A stretch of DNA of 64,000 nt from Parendozoicomonas haliclonae (GCF_900174585.1 NZ_FWPT01000007.1:1-64000), one strand, 5' to 3'; numbered from the stretch's first letter, positions 1-9,314 are shown. Numbers and translations: made by a program. The notes: generated from the sequence alone by a model not told the origin.

Positions 1-1107
1 GAAGAGAGCCGCCATGCCCGCCCCCAGAGCCCCCCCACCACTGTGCATCATGCTCAACACTCCGGTTATACGCCCCCTCTCTGCAGGAACCTTCCCACTG
101 AGAAGTGCGGTATAGGCCGGAGTCATCAACATGACAGAGACGGCCGCCAGCGAGAGCCCCAGCCAGATACCAGCGCCCCCTTCCAACTGAATCAGCAAAA
201 AGCAGCCGACAAGCAAAAGTGTTGCGCCCGTCTTTATGAATAACGGGTACCTTTGCCCGATAAAGCGCGTAAACAACGCATAGGTCAGCACGGTAATCAG
301 CGACAGAGTCAACATCAGCCAGGAGAGCTGCTCCGTTGTCTCGGCAGGGCTCAAATCCAAACGCCACGACATAAGCGGGCCAACAATCAACTGCAGGGCA
401 CCGAAAATCGCTGTCAGTAAAACAGCGATAAAGAAAACCGGCGCCCCCCACTTCACAATCCCTAACAAACTGGCAGGCCTGACACCCGTTGCCGGGGCCG
501 CCGCTGACGGGAACTGACGCCCATGACCCAACATGATCATCAGAAGCAGAGGCGTGACCGCCAACACCAGACACATAACGACAACCCCAAAATGCACGGC
601 CACAAAACCAAACAAAGGCCCCACAAGGCGACCAATATTCATCGCCGCCGACAAGCTGCCAAGCGCCCGAGCCCCATGCTCTTTGGAAGCTTGATCCATA
701 ACGGCTGCCTGCACGGTTGGGTAAAGCCCGCCCACAAAGGCACCATAAACAAGACGACTGACAACAATAATCCCTAACGCCCCCTCAGACGTTATCACCC
801 CTTTCTGCGCCAGCAGGATCGCCGCCGCCAACAAAACATACCCAACAACCATGGCGATCAATCCCGCACGAATCACGGTCTTACGCCCGATACGATCACT
901 CTTGTCGCCCCAAAATGGCGCAGCAAAAAATACCATCACCATGCCAACAGAAAGTGCCATGGTCAGCATGGAATAGCTGATTCCCGTTGTCTGACTCAGT
1001 AGCGGCAAACAAACGAGCAATGCCGTTTGCCCCGCGCCCTGAAGAATAACCGCAACGAACAGGGAGAGAGATTGAATCCTGCTGCCGATTGAAGCCTTAT
1101 TTCTCAT
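1..1107 (-). CDS. MFS transporter, ShiF-like (3' end beyond window)
   Basis: Partial gene running off the left edge; about 369 codons are visible from an ATG at 1107. The product is a multi-spanning inner-membrane protein of the major facilitator superfamily. The loop 2-3 signature is present as WGDKSDRIGRK around residues 60-70, and alternating hydrophobic stretches fill the remainder. It is divergent from iucA across a 103-bp region holding a Fur box, which is the arrangement of shiF beside iucABCD on enterobacterial aerobactin loci. By that context it probably exports aerobactin or moves a siderophore-related compound. Substrate is inferred from position only, and a general drug-type MFS cannot be excluded. 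Confidence 0.85.
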   Translation of the reverse strand, partial: MRNKASIGSRIQSLSLFVAVILQGAGQTALLVCLPLLSQTTGISYSMLTMALSVGMVMVFFAAPFWGDKSDRIGRKTVIRAGLIAMVVGYVLLAAAILLAQKGVITSEGALGIIVVSRLVYGAFVGGLYPTVQAAVMDQASKEHGARALGSLSAAMNIGRLVGPLFGFVAVHFGVVVMCLVLAVTPLLLMIMLGHGRQFPSAAAPATGVRPASLLGIVKWGAPVFFIAVLLTAIFGALQLIVGPLMSWRLDLSPAETTEQLSWLMLTLSLITVLTYALFTRFIGQRYPLFIKTGATLLLVGCFLLIQLEGGAGIWLGLSLAAVSVMLMTPAYTALLSGKVPAERGRITGVLSMMHSGGGALGAGMAALF

Positions 1108-1158
1108 TTTTATCAGTTTGTGTTGATTTTATATTCGCCCTGTGGAGACAATATAAAT

Positions 1159-1177
1159 GATAACGATTCTCATTACC
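1159..1177. promoter_or_regulatory. Fur box between the MFS gene and iucA
   Basis: The 19-mer GATAACGATTCTCATTACC matches the consensus Fur box GATAATGATAATCATTATC at 15 of 19 positions. It lies 34 bp upstream of the iucA start in the shared divergent intergenic region. It probably represses both the aerobactin operon and the MFS gene when iron is sufficient. Confidence 0.85.
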
Positions 1178-1210
1178 AAACAAAAACAAATAATTTTTCA
1201 AGGATAAATT

Positions 1211-2992
1211 GTGCAGACGCATTCACGTTCTGCAGCCGAAGTGCTGGCAATCAATAGTTTTTTCAATGCGCTGCTCCGGGAGTGGCATCCATGGCAATGG
1301 CGGGGACAGAACAAAATTACCCTCCCACTACTGGAAAACGATGGTGTCCTTCAACTGGAGCTGGAGCAGAAAGGCATAGCCGGACGACACAGGTTTAAGC
1401 CTGAGCTGCAACATATTTCACCCGATGGATCAGAGAAGTCTATACCCTTTCTGGAATCAGCCAGACTGCTCTGTAAGAAACTGGCGCAGGACAAATCAAT
1501 CCATCAGGCAGCCATCAGTGACTTTCTGGCGCGGGTAGAAAACAGCGTGACCAACACGCAACAGACCCTTGCTGAACGCAGCCAGAATCTGGAAGCGTTA
1601 TATCATCAGGACACGACATTTCAGGAATCTGAACAAGGCTTGCTGGCCGGGCATTCCGTACATCCGGTCCCCAAAAGCCGCACGGGTATGAACAGCTCGG
1701 ATACCCATCTCTATGCCCCCGAGTTTGGCCAGACATTTGCCCTGCACTGGTTTGCCATAGATAACCGGATGCTCAGTGATGAAAGTGCGGAAGCTTTGTC
1801 ATTTGCTCAACTCACCAGACAACTCGCGGAAGATGATCCGGCCCTGGGCGTACAGTTTCTGGAAGGGATTCCTGAAGGGTTCACACTGCTGCCTGCCCAC
1901 CCCTGGCAGGCGCGCCAGTGGCTAAAACATGAGTCTATCGCCCAACTCATCCTTGATGGCCATATGCAGGACTTTGGCGCTCATGGCTCTCACTGGGCGG
2001 CCACATCGTCCATGCGTGCCGTTCATGCCTACCACGCCCGCCATATGCTGAAGTTTTCCCTGAGCGTCAAACTGACCAACTCTCTGCGCCACCTTTTGCC
2101 CAAGGAAGTGGAACGGGGCAAGGAGATCTTCCGGGCACTGCAAACACAACAGGGACAAAGCTTCTCCCAACGCTTCCCGAACTTTCAAATCATTCACGAA
2201 CCTGCCCATGCCTGCATTATGGATGCTGACGGCCAGCCCATAGCAGAAACCATGGTCGTTTTTCGTGACAATCCTTTCCCGAAACAAGACTCCGCCCATA
2301 TCGAGCTGCTGGCGACGCTGACCCAGGACAACCCGAACGGCGACTGCAGGTTAATTAACCGCCTCCACCTGCTGGCCATGAGCGAAGCTCGGCCTTTTTC
2401 CGCAGTAGCAACCGACTGGTTCAAAGCCTTTCTGACAAAAGTCATAGAGCCACTGCTGGCGGCACAATACGACTACGGGCTACTGTTTGGTGCCCATCAG
2501 CAGAATCTGCTGATCGACCTGACCACGGGATATCCGACACGCGCCTGGTTTCGGGATTGCCAGGGAACCGGTTTTTCCCCCGTGGCCCAGGCTCTGTTTG
2601 CCGAGGTGCTCCCTAAAAATCCTGTGCATAACGAACACCATATCAGTGGCGATATCGGTAACAAACTCTTTACCTATTATCTTCTGATCAACACCACATT
2701 CGGGGTCACAGGCGCCCTGGCTTCATCCGGTGAAATCGCGGAGAAAGACCTGCTGCATGATTTAAAAACCTTTTTGAAAAAACTTCGGGGTAACAATCCC
2801 CGCGATACCTCCTGCCTCGATTACATGCTTGAGAGTGACACCCTTCAGGCCAAGGGCAATTTCTTCTGCTGCCTGACCGCCATCAATGAAAACACTCTGG
2901 AAAACCCTCTGGGTATTTATCACCCCATGGGCAACCCTCTTCTCATGGACTCTTCTGAACACATCAAAAACAAGAACGGCCAATCATCATGA
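1211..2992 (+). CDS. iucA: Aerobactin synthetase subunit IucA (NIS synthetase)
   Basis: 593 residues, close to E. coli IucA. It belongs to the NRPS-independent siderophore synthetase family and joins N6-acetyl-N6-hydroxylysine to citrate with ATP in the cytoplasm. Family motifs are visible: GHSVHPVPKSRTGM near residue 148, LLPAHPWQ near 226, SSMRAVHA near 267, KFSLSVKLTNSLRHLL near 281 and YGLLFGAHQQNLL near 420. The start is GTG at 1211 with AAGGA six bases upstream. The stop overlaps the next gene (ATGA), so iucA and iucB are translationally coupled. It is first in the Fur-controlled iucABCD operon. Confidence 0.93.
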   Translation: MQTHSRSAAEVLAINSFFNALLREWHPWQWRGQNKITLPLLENDGVLQLELEQKGIAGRHRFKPELQHISPDGSEKSIPFLESARLLCKKLAQDKSIHQAAISDFLARVENSVTNTQQTLAERSQNLEALYHQDTTFQESEQGLLAGHSVHPVPKSRTGMNSSDTHLYAPEFGQTFALHWFAIDNRMLSDESAEALSFAQLTRQLAEDDPALGVQFLEGIPEGFTLLPAHPWQARQWLKHESIAQLILDGHMQDFGAHGSHWAATSSMRAVHAYHARHMLKFSLSVKLTNSLRHLLPKEVERGKEIFRALQTQQGQSFSQRFPNFQIIHEPAHACIMDADGQPIAETMVVFRDNPFPKQDSAHIELLATLTQDNPNGDCRLINRLHLLAMSEARPFSAVATDWFKAFLTKVIEPLLAAQYDYGLLFGAHQQNLLIDLTTGYPTRAWFRDCQGTGFSPVAQALFAEVLPKNPVHNEHHISGDIGNKLFTYYLLINTTFGVTGALASSGEIAEKDLLHDLKTFLKKLRGNNPRDTSCLDYMLESDTLQAKGNFFCCLTAINENTLENPLGIYHPMGNPLLMDSSEHIKNKNGQSS

Positions 2993-4020
2993 AAACCAAC
3001 GTGTCCTTTACCGTACCGGTTGCTACCGGTGATACGGTGACCATCACCCTGCTTTCCAGCTACGCATTTTCAGCCAGCACCGGAAGTCAGGCACTGACTG
3101 TCGAAGCCAGCCAAAGTGAAAATACACCCATACTGTCTCTTGCTCTGACAGAGACGAATGCCACAGATAAGCTGTCAGTTCTGCTGGCGACATTGGCCGA
3201 CTACCTGTTTTCCCGCTCTGACGTGCTGGAAGAGTTAACCCTCAATCAAGCCCTGGTCAATCATCTCAACAGCCACTGCCAGGGCGATGAACTGATCAGC
3301 AGCTTGAACAACGACAAGACTGGAACAATCCTGCGTGCGGCCTTCTACCAGAACGGTCTTCTCTGGCACTGGCGCGGCTCACGCAACCCGGTTGCCGAAA
3401 CCTGGGCATTCAATGATCAGAACATTCGTCACCCAGAGCGTCTCCCCCAACCGGAAGGCCTGCTTTACCAACGCTATGATTTTTCCAATGATCTTCTGGT
3501 TACACTGGAGACACTCGATCCAGACCGGCATCTGGATCTGTTTCACGACTGGATGAACCAACCCCGTGTCGCCGAATTCTGGGAATTGGATAAAAGTAAG
3601 CAAGAACTGAAAGACTACATCGTAAAACAACGGGCCGACCGCTACAGCTGGCCCGTTCTGGCCTGCCTCAACGGTGAACCTCTGGGATATCTCGAAATTT
3701 ACTGGGTCATGGAAGACCGTCTCGGCCCCTATTACCCATGCCAGCCGTGGGACAGGGGCAGCCATGTCCTGGTGGGCAACACCAACTTTCTCGGCCCACG
3801 CTATTCCAAAACCTGGACCTGTGCCTTGAGTCACTTCCTGTTTCTGGACGACCCACGCACTCGCACGCTGGCCGGAGAGCCACGGGCAGATAATCAGCGC
3901 CTGCTGAAACTCTTAGAGCCAGCCAGATGGTTTTTCGTGAAGGAATTCGACTTCCCCCATAAACGTTCCGCCCTGATCCAGTGCCACCGTGAGACGTTCT
4001 TCCAACAGGTGAGGCTGTAA
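2989..4020 (+). CDS. iucB: N6-hydroxylysine O-acetyltransferase IucB
   Basis: 343 residues, somewhat longer than E. coli IucB (about 315). The C-terminal half is a GNAT-type acetyltransferase domain (roughly residues 165-340) with the typical siderophore-acetyltransferase stretches LFHDWMNQPRVAEFWE and ILVGNTNFLGP-like VLVGNTNFLGP. It acetylates N6-hydroxylysine using acetyl-CoA, giving the building block used by IucA and IucC. The N-terminal ~150 residues are less conserved and probably regulatory or structural. The start ATG overlaps the iucA stop, and the gene ends 5 bp before iucC. Confidence 0.92.
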   Translation: MKTNVSFTVPVATGDTVTITLLSSYAFSASTGSQALTVEASQSENTPILSLALTETNATDKLSVLLATLADYLFSRSDVLEELTLNQALVNHLNSHCQGDELISSLNNDKTGTILRAAFYQNGLLWHWRGSRNPVAETWAFNDQNIRHPERLPQPEGLLYQRYDFSNDLLVTLETLDPDRHLDLFHDWMNQPRVAEFWELDKSKQELKDYIVKQRADRYSWPVLACLNGEPLGYLEIYWVMEDRLGPYYPCQPWDRGSHVLVGNTNFLGPRYSKTWTCALSHFLFLDDPRTRTLAGEPRADNQRLLKLLEPARWFFVKEFDFPHKRSALIQCHRETFFQQVRL

Positions 4021-4025
4021 GTGCG

Positions 4026-5831
4026 ATGACAGATATCAACAGACCCGCCGTAGAAAACCGCACGCTTTGGGAACAGGCCAACCGTGCCATGCTGGCAAAG
4101 TCCATAGCCGAGCTGAACTGGGAAGAGTTGATTACGCCCAGATGCATTGCCAACAACCAGTGGCGTTTGTCGTTGGAAAGCGATGTTCTCTACCGGTTCT
4201 CCGCCTGGAGAAATATCTGGGGGCAGCTGGTGATTGACCCGAACAGCGTCTCACGATTTCCAGGCTTATCAGGTTGCTGTGCCCGTCAATTCTATATTGA
4301 TGCTCAAAAGGAACTGGGCATGTCTGATGCAACCCTGGGAAATCTGCTTGAAGAGCTGGCCAATACACTGATGGCAGACTGCCAGCGTCTGGCAAAACAT
4401 ACTCTTCCAGCTTCCCGTCTGATTCAACTGACAGACGACGACTTACAGGTTTACCTGGATGGACATCCAAAAATCAGTGCCAACAAAGGCAGGCTCGGCT
4501 GGGGCTTGGATGAGTTTGAGCAATACGGTACCGAAGCCGGGGCAAAAGTGCAGCTGCTCTGGCTCGCCGCCCATCGCCAAAAGTGCCAGCTTGCACTCTC
4601 ATCCAATGTCCGTGAACAGGATCTTTATAAAGCCCTGCTAACTCAAGAAGAGTTCCAGCGGCTTGAGCAAGCCATGGAAGCACAAAGTGTCACAAGACAG
4701 GATTATCTGCTGATCCCTGTTCACCCATGGCAATGGTCCCATAAACTGGCGACCCACTTTGCCGCAGAACTTGCCAATAAAAACCTGATCTGCCTCGGCG
4801 CTTTTGGTGATGGTATGCAGCCGCTTCAATCATTGCGGACTCTGGCTAACGCAGAAAGGCCTGAGCAACACCATATCAAACTCCCGCTGACCATTCTCAA
4901 CACCTCCTGCTATCGGGGCATTCCCGGTCGTTATATAACTGCGGGGCCGGTGATCTCAGAGTGGTTGTCCGGACTGGCCAAAAACGATACGACACTGGCA
5001 AAAAGCCGGTTGATCGTTCTGCAGGAACCTGCAGGTGCCTTCTACCCTCACCCGCTTTATGAACAAATTAACAATGCGCCTTACCGCTTCCAGGAAATGC
5101 TTGGCTGTATCTGGCGCGAAAGCGTTGCCAGCCATCTGGCAGCCGAAGAGAACTCGGTTCTCATGTCTGCCCTGTTCCAGAAAGACAGTCATGGTTACCC
5201 ATTAATCTGCGAATACATCCACCAATCCGGCCTCTCTACTGAAGACTGGCTGGAACGCCTGTTTACAGCAACGGTCATACCGCTCTATCACCTGATGTGC
5301 CGTTATGGCATTGGACTGGTCGCCCATGGCCAGAACATCACCCTGGTTTTAAAAGATGGCGTTCCAGAAAGAATGGCCATCAAAGATTTCCAGGGTGACC
5401 TGCGCCTGACTGAAAACAATTATCCAGAACAAGAAGGCCTGCCTGATGCCATTAAAGAGATTCTTGGCCGCCTGCCGGAGAAGTATCTGGTTCATGATCT
5501 TCTGACAGGGCACTTTGTGACAGTCCTGCGTTTTATATCTACCGCGCTGGCTGAACAGAATTTTGCAGAACTGCGTTTTTATCGCTGCCTGGGCAACGTT
5601 ATCAACCACTATCAGAGCGCCCACCCGGAGCTCAATGAACGCTTCAAGCTTTTTGATCTGCTCATGCCGGACATAGAGCGCATCTGCCTGCACCGGGTAC
5701 GTTTTCAGCAGGGTTATGACGATTCTGCGGAACGCCCTTTACCGGCTCTGGGTACGCCTTTAAAGAACCCACTGTTTCTTGCGCAACACGAAGACTCTCC
5801 CCACCAAACATCAAAGGACATTGCATCATGA
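4026..5831 (+). CDS. iucC: Aerobactin synthase IucC (NIS synthetase)
   Basis: 601 residues, a second NIS synthetase and paralog of IucA. It adds the second acetyl-hydroxylysine to the citryl intermediate, completing aerobactin. Visible family motifs are LDGHPKISANKGRLGW near residue 148 (equivalent to the IucA GHSVHPVPKSR block), LIPVHPWQW near 234, LKLPLTILNTSCYRGIPGR-like KLPLTILNTSCYRGIPGR near 280, GIGLVAHGQNITLVL near 428 and IKDFQGDLRL. Its stop overlaps the iucD start (ATGA). Third gene of the operon. Confidence 0.93.
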   Translation: MTDINRPAVENRTLWEQANRAMLAKSIAELNWEELITPRCIANNQWRLSLESDVLYRFSAWRNIWGQLVIDPNSVSRFPGLSGCCARQFYIDAQKELGMSDATLGNLLEELANTLMADCQRLAKHTLPASRLIQLTDDDLQVYLDGHPKISANKGRLGWGLDEFEQYGTEAGAKVQLLWLAAHRQKCQLALSSNVREQDLYKALLTQEEFQRLEQAMEAQSVTRQDYLLIPVHPWQWSHKLATHFAAELANKNLICLGAFGDGMQPLQSLRTLANAERPEQHHIKLPLTILNTSCYRGIPGRYITAGPVISEWLSGLAKNDTTLAKSRLIVLQEPAGAFYPHPLYEQINNAPYRFQEMLGCIWRESVASHLAAEENSVLMSALFQKDSHGYPLICEYIHQSGLSTEDWLERLFTATVIPLYHLMCRYGIGLVAHGQNITLVLKDGVPERMAIKDFQGDLRLTENNYPEQEGLPDAIKEILGRLPEKYLVHDLLTGHFVTVLRFISTALAEQNFAELRFYRCLGNVINHYQSAHPELNERFKLFDLLMPDIERICLHRVRFQQGYDDSAERPLPALGTPLKNPLFLAQHEDSPHQTSKDIAS

Positions 5832-7150
5832 CCACACATAAAGAGCTCCTCGATCTGGCGGGTATTGGTGTTGGCCCGTTTAACCTGAGCCTGGCCGCCC
5901 TTCTGGACTCTATTCCCGAATGCCACGCTCGTTTTTTTGATGATAAAAGCCGGTTCAGCTGGCATCCCGGGTTAATGCTGCCCGGTGCCCGCATGCAGAC
6001 CTCCTGTCTGAAGGATCTTGTCACTCCAGTGTCGCCCACCAGCCCCTGGTCGTTTATGAACTTTTTGGTCACCCAGGGCCGCTTCTACGACTTTATGTCT
6101 CTGGAGTCGTTGGTTGTCAGCCGTCAGGAATTTACCAGTTACCTGTCCTGGGTTGCCGACAACCTTCCCAGCCTGGCATTCAATACGCCTGTTCGGGAGA
6201 TCAGCTTCCAGAAAGATCGCTTCCTGATTCGGACGGATAACAAAGATTTCATTGCCAACAATATCTGCATGGGCAGTGGCAAAAAACCTTATATCCCGCC
6301 ATGTGCCCGCACACACCTCAGCAACAACTGCTTCCATGCCACCAGCCTGAATACACGACGGCCGGAACTCGCAGGCAAGCGGGTAGCTGTCGTCGGCGGA
6401 GGGCAAACGGGTGCAGAAGTGTTTATGAACAGCCTCCATGGCCTTTGGGGTAAGCCCGCCGATATTGTCTGGATATCACGGCGTCCGAACTATGAGCCTC
6501 TGGACGAAAGTCCGTTTACTAATCAGTTTTTCACCCCTGATTATGTCGATGCTTTTCATGGCATTGAGGACGAACGCAAAGCACACATTACCCAAAGACA
6601 GAAACTGGCCAGTGATGGTATTACCCCGGCCTATCTCAGCCAGATGTATGAAGAACTGTACTACCAGAACTATGTTGAGCAGGGTCGCCTCCCAGACTGG
6701 CAACTGGCACCGGATAGAGAACTGGTTCAGATGGAAAAAAACATAGGCGGATACCAGCTGGAACTGACCAATAAATTTCAAAACACCCGAGAAAACCTGA
6801 CCGTCGATGCCATTATCCTGTGCACAGGTTTTGAGTATTGCCTGCCAGAGTATCTGGAACCCTTGCTTCCCTTAATTCCCGGTGGCGAATCAGGGCAGCT
6901 CCCCCTTGATAAAGACTTCAGGGTGCAATGGGATGGCCCGGGTGACCGAAAAATATTTGCGGTGAATGCCGGTCTTCACAGCCACGGCATTGCAGAGCCC
7001 CAGCTCAGCTTGAATGCCTGGCGTTCAGCAAAGATCATCAATAACCTGTTCCAGGAAAAACACTTTGATTTAGGTGGCAAACCAAGGCTAATGCAGTGGA
7101 GCTCGTGGAATCATATCTCTAAGGATGGCAAGCCTCGCAATGCGGCTTGA
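5828..7150 (+). CDS. iucD: L-lysine N6-monooxygenase IucD
   Basis: 440 residues, the usual length (E. coli 445). A flavin-dependent N-hydroxylating monooxygenase that converts lysine to N6-hydroxylysine with FAD, NADPH and O2, the first committed step of aerobactin synthesis. The FAD-binding GIGVGPFNLSLAAL lies at about residues 12-25, the NADPH-binding VAVVGGGQTGAEVF near 187, and the C-terminal ATG-like CTGFEY near 338. Translationally coupled to iucC and last in the operon. A hairpin terminator follows at 7215. No iutA receptor gene follows. Confidence 0.94.
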   Translation: MTTHKELLDLAGIGVGPFNLSLAALLDSIPECHARFFDDKSRFSWHPGLMLPGARMQTSCLKDLVTPVSPTSPWSFMNFLVTQGRFYDFMSLESLVVSRQEFTSYLSWVADNLPSLAFNTPVREISFQKDRFLIRTDNKDFIANNICMGSGKKPYIPPCARTHLSNNCFHATSLNTRRPELAGKRVAVVGGGQTGAEVFMNSLHGLWGKPADIVWISRRPNYEPLDESPFTNQFFTPDYVDAFHGIEDERKAHITQRQKLASDGITPAYLSQMYEELYYQNYVEQGRLPDWQLAPDRELVQMEKNIGGYQLELTNKFQNTRENLTVDAIILCTGFEYCLPEYLEPLLPLIPGGESGQLPLDKDFRVQWDGPGDRKIFAVNAGLHSHGIAEPQLSLNAWRSAKIINNLFQEKHFDLGGKPRLMQWSSWNHISKDGKPRNAA

Positions 7151-7214
7151 GTTGACCACGGCATTCTGATCAAAAAGTCAGATAAGTAGAAGTCGTTACC
7201 CAGATTGCTGGCAT

Positions 7215-7252
7215 ACCCCAATATCTTCAGCTTTTGAAATATTGGGGTTTTC
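7215..7252 (+). terminator. Terminator after iucABCD
   Basis: Nine-bp stem CCCCAATAT / ATATTGGGG with a 14-nt loop, followed by TTTTCTG. It lies 65 bp after the iucD stop, so it marks the operon end. Confidence 0.75.
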
Positions 7253-7341
7253 TGAAAGGATCATGAGTCAGATGTGTTGACTGCCTTGATTGAGATAAGA
7301 TGCAGAATGCAGGTAAGCTTTTGATTTTTTAAAAGATAAAG

Positions 7342-7376
7342 AAAAGCCCCGAAACCTGATCGGCCTCGGGGCTTCC
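7342..7376 (-). terminator. Terminator of the tRNA-Ser transcript
   Basis: Stem AAGCCCCGA / TCGGGGCTT; read on the minus strand the stem is followed by TTC TTT. It lies just downstream of the first tRNA-Ser(UGA) gene on that strand. Confidence 0.7.
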
Positions 7377-7382
7377 TTACTA

Positions 7383-7473
7383 TGGCGGAGGGATAGGGAT
7401 TCGAACCCTAGAAGGGCTATTAACCCTCGCCGGTTTTCAAGACCGGTGCTTTCAACCGCTCAGCCATCCCTCC
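7383..7473 (-). tRNA. tRNA-Ser(UGA), copy 1
   Basis: 91 nt including an encoded CCA. The acceptor GGAGGGA pairs with TCCCTCC, the anticodon loop CTTGAAA carries UGA, there is a long class II variable arm, and the T-loop is GGTTCGAATCC. It ends about 230 bp after the aerobactin operon. Confidence 0.97.
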
Positions 7474-7527
7474 GCAGGGATACCTGCCTTATAAATATAG
7501 ATTCGCTTATAACGCAGTGGCATTAAA

Positions 7528-7558
7528 AAAGGTTCGAGACCGTTAGCCACGAACCTTT
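7528..7558 (-). terminator. Terminator after tRNA-Ser copy 2
   Basis: Stem AAAGGTTCG / CGAACCTTT with a T-run (TTTTTT) on the minus strand. It separates the two tRNA-Ser genes into independent transcripts. Confidence 0.7.
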
Positions 7559-7562
7559 AATA

Positions 7563-7653
7563 TGGCGGAGGGACAGGGATTCGAACCCTGGGTAGGGTAT
7601 TAGCCTACGCTGGTTTTCAAGACCAGTGCTTTCAACCGCTCAGCCATCCCTCC
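7563..7653 (-). tRNA. tRNA-Ser(UGA), copy 2
   Basis: 91 nt with encoded CCA. Acceptor, D-arm and anticodon loop (UGA) are the same as copy 1, but the anticodon stem, variable arm and T-stem differ at several paired positions. The copies are therefore old duplicates kept functional by compensatory change. Confidence 0.97.
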
Positions 7654-7731
7654 GGCAACCATCTGAGCCTCAGCTCGTCAGGACGATGTGAATGTTACTG
7701 AAAATTTCTTCCGAGTCAACGTCCTATGGTC

Positions 7732-7759
7732 TTGATTTGCGCTATCGGCACAGTATCCT
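7732..7759 (+). promoter_or_regulatory. Probable sigma70 promoter of yccA
   Basis: -35 TTGATT and -10 TATCCT separated by 16 bp, ending 46 bp before the yccA ATG. Called from consensus similarity only. Confidence 0.45.
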
Positions 7760-7805
7760 TAACCATAATTGAAAATTTTCGGGAATCACCTACAGGGAGA
7801 TAGCA

Positions 7806-8480
7806 ATGGCTCAATCACCTTCCTCTTATATCCGCGAGCAGTCGGCTCAGGGCGGACTCCTCAGCACCCATAAAGTGCTGCGTAACACTTATGCCCTTCT
7901 GGGCATGACTCTGGTCTTCAGCGCACTGGCTGCTGCCGCTACCATGGCCATGGGTCTTGGCCGAGGCGCCGCTCTGGCCATGATGATCGGCGGCTTTATC
8001 ATGCTGTTCGTAGTTCAAAAGATGGCTGACAGCGCCAAAGGCCTGCCAGCCATCTTTGTATTTGCCGGCCTGATGGGCGGCTCCCTTGGCCCAATGCTGA
8101 GTGCCTACCTGGCTCTGGCTAACGGCCCGATGCTGATCATGCAGGCTCTGGCGGGCACTGCGGTTGTGTTCTTCTCCCTGTCTGCCTACGTGCTGACCAC
8201 CAAGAAAGACTTTTCTTTCATGGGCGGCTTCCTGATGGTCGGTATGGTCGTAGCCATGATCGCCATGATCGCCATGTTCTTCTTCAACACCCCATTCATT
8301 CAGATGGCCTGGTCTGCCGGTATTGTCCTGCTGATGTCCGGCTTCATCCTGTTTGATACCAGCCGTATCATCCACGGCGGTGAAACCAACTACATCCGCG
8401 CAACTGTGGCTCTGTACCTGAACATCTACAACCTGTTCGTGAATCTGCTGGCTCTGCTGGGCATGGGCAGCGACGACTAA
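7806..8480 (+). CDS. yccA: Bax inhibitor-1/YccA family membrane protein
   Basis: 224 residues, near E. coli YccA (219). A seven-helix inner-membrane protein of the BI-1/TMBIM family; in E. coli YccA is a substrate and modulator of the FtsH membrane protease. Hydrophobic helices run from about residue 27 to the end, and the C-terminal FDTSRIIHGG plus the NIYNLFVNLLALLG tail are family hallmarks. The ATG follows GGGAGATAGCA, a good ribosome site. A strong terminator follows 30 bp after the stop, so the gene is probably monocistronic. Confidence 0.93.
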   Translation: MAQSPSSYIREQSAQGGLLSTHKVLRNTYALLGMTLVFSALAAAATMAMGLGRGAALAMMIGGFIMLFVVQKMADSAKGLPAIFVFAGLMGGSLGPMLSAYLALANGPMLIMQALAGTAVVFFSLSAYVLTTKKDFSFMGGFLMVGMVVAMIAMIAMFFFNTPFIQMAWSAGIVLLMSGFILFDTSRIIHGGETNYIRATVALYLNIYNLFVNLLALLGMGSDD

Positions 8481-8510
8481 ACGGCTCAAAGTCTCTACGA
8501 CTTTAGTCTA

Positions 8511-8539
8511 AAAAAACCTCGCTTCGGCGAGGTTTTTTT
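8511..8539 (+). terminator. Terminator after yccA
   Basis: Stem AACCTCGC / GCGAGGTT with a TTCG loop, an A-run before and T7 after. Typical strong intrinsic terminator. Confidence 0.9.
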
Positions 8540-8616
8540 ATGCCTGCGGAACTTCTCCAGACAATATCCGTCCAAATACCCGATATACAACTGTCGCAAA
8601 AAACAGGGAGGTTTTT

Positions 8617-9222
8617 ATGCGCAATAAAACACTGATTGGCTTAACGGCCGCAATCATCCTCGCCGCTACCGCCTTTGGCGTGCAGGCCGACACCCGTCTG
8701 GTCGACAACAGCAACCACAGCAGTGCCTTGAGCACTGATCTGGACGAGGATTTCGAGTTTGACTATGTAGGCAAGCCCTTCAATATGCAGTGCGCCTATC
8801 AAATCAAACTGAGCTCTGAAGATGACTCCATCTTAACGCAAACCATCAATGTCACGAATATTTCACCGGCTAGCCTGGTCTTCCCTGTCGCCATCACTTC
8901 GATCTGCGATGAGTGTGGCGATACGATTACCACCATGTATGACTTCATTCTTGAAGCTGACGAACCGGATGAAATCATCAATCTTCAGTCTTATCATGAT
9001 GAAAATTATGCCAATATCTTTGGTATGGATTACATCCCCAAGCCTTACTTTAAAGTGCTTGTTGAGTGCGATGAAGACGAGCTGGTGACCGAACCTGAGG
9101 CTATCGTTGAATCTCCGGATGCTCCTGACGCCCCAGAAACGGATAGCAAGTCTTCTGCTCCAGAGGTCGCTACTCAGAAAGAGTCCAGTGACGTGATCTT
9201 TAGAGAAGCTTCCACCCTGTAA
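8617..9222 (+). CDS. Secreted acidic protein of unknown function
   Basis: 201 residues; family not recognised. An AGGGAGG ribosome site precedes the ATG. A clear signal peptide (basic MRNK, hydrophobic core, cleavage after VQA at about residue 24) predicts export to the periplasm or beyond. The mature part is acidic (runs such as LDEDFEFD, EDDS, ECDEDE) and has four cysteines, including ICDEC around residue 92 and single Cys residues near 59 and 149. The last 45 residues are Pro/Ser/Glu-rich and look disordered. It has its own terminator and no functional neighbours, so it is probably transcribed alone. Confidence 0.8.
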   Translation: MRNKTLIGLTAAIILAATAFGVQADTRLVDNSNHSSALSTDLDEDFEFDYVGKPFNMQCAYQIKLSSEDDSILTQTINVTNISPASLVFPVAITSICDECGDTITTMYDFILEADEPDEIINLQSYHDENYANIFGMDYIPKPYFKVLVECDEDELVTEPEAIVESPDAPDAPETDSKSSAPEVATQKESSDVIFREASTL

Positions 9223-9234
9223 GTTCAGCCCCTG

Positions 9235-9264
9235 AACGGACACCTTCGGGTGTCCGTTTTTCCC
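9235..9264 (+). terminator. Terminator after the secreted acidic protein
   Basis: Stem AACGGACACC / GGTGTCCGTT with a TTCG loop, followed by TTTTCCCC. Confidence 0.88.
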
Positions 9265-9314
9265 CTACCGATGTTCATGCTAAGATGCGCAGCTGTTTTC
9301 ACTGCTGCAACTCC

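Noticed and set aside
43-777. Two plus-strand frames at 43-243 and 523-777
   Set aside because: They are antisense to the MFS transporter, whose minus-strand reading frame is continuous from 1107 to the left edge with clear membrane helices.
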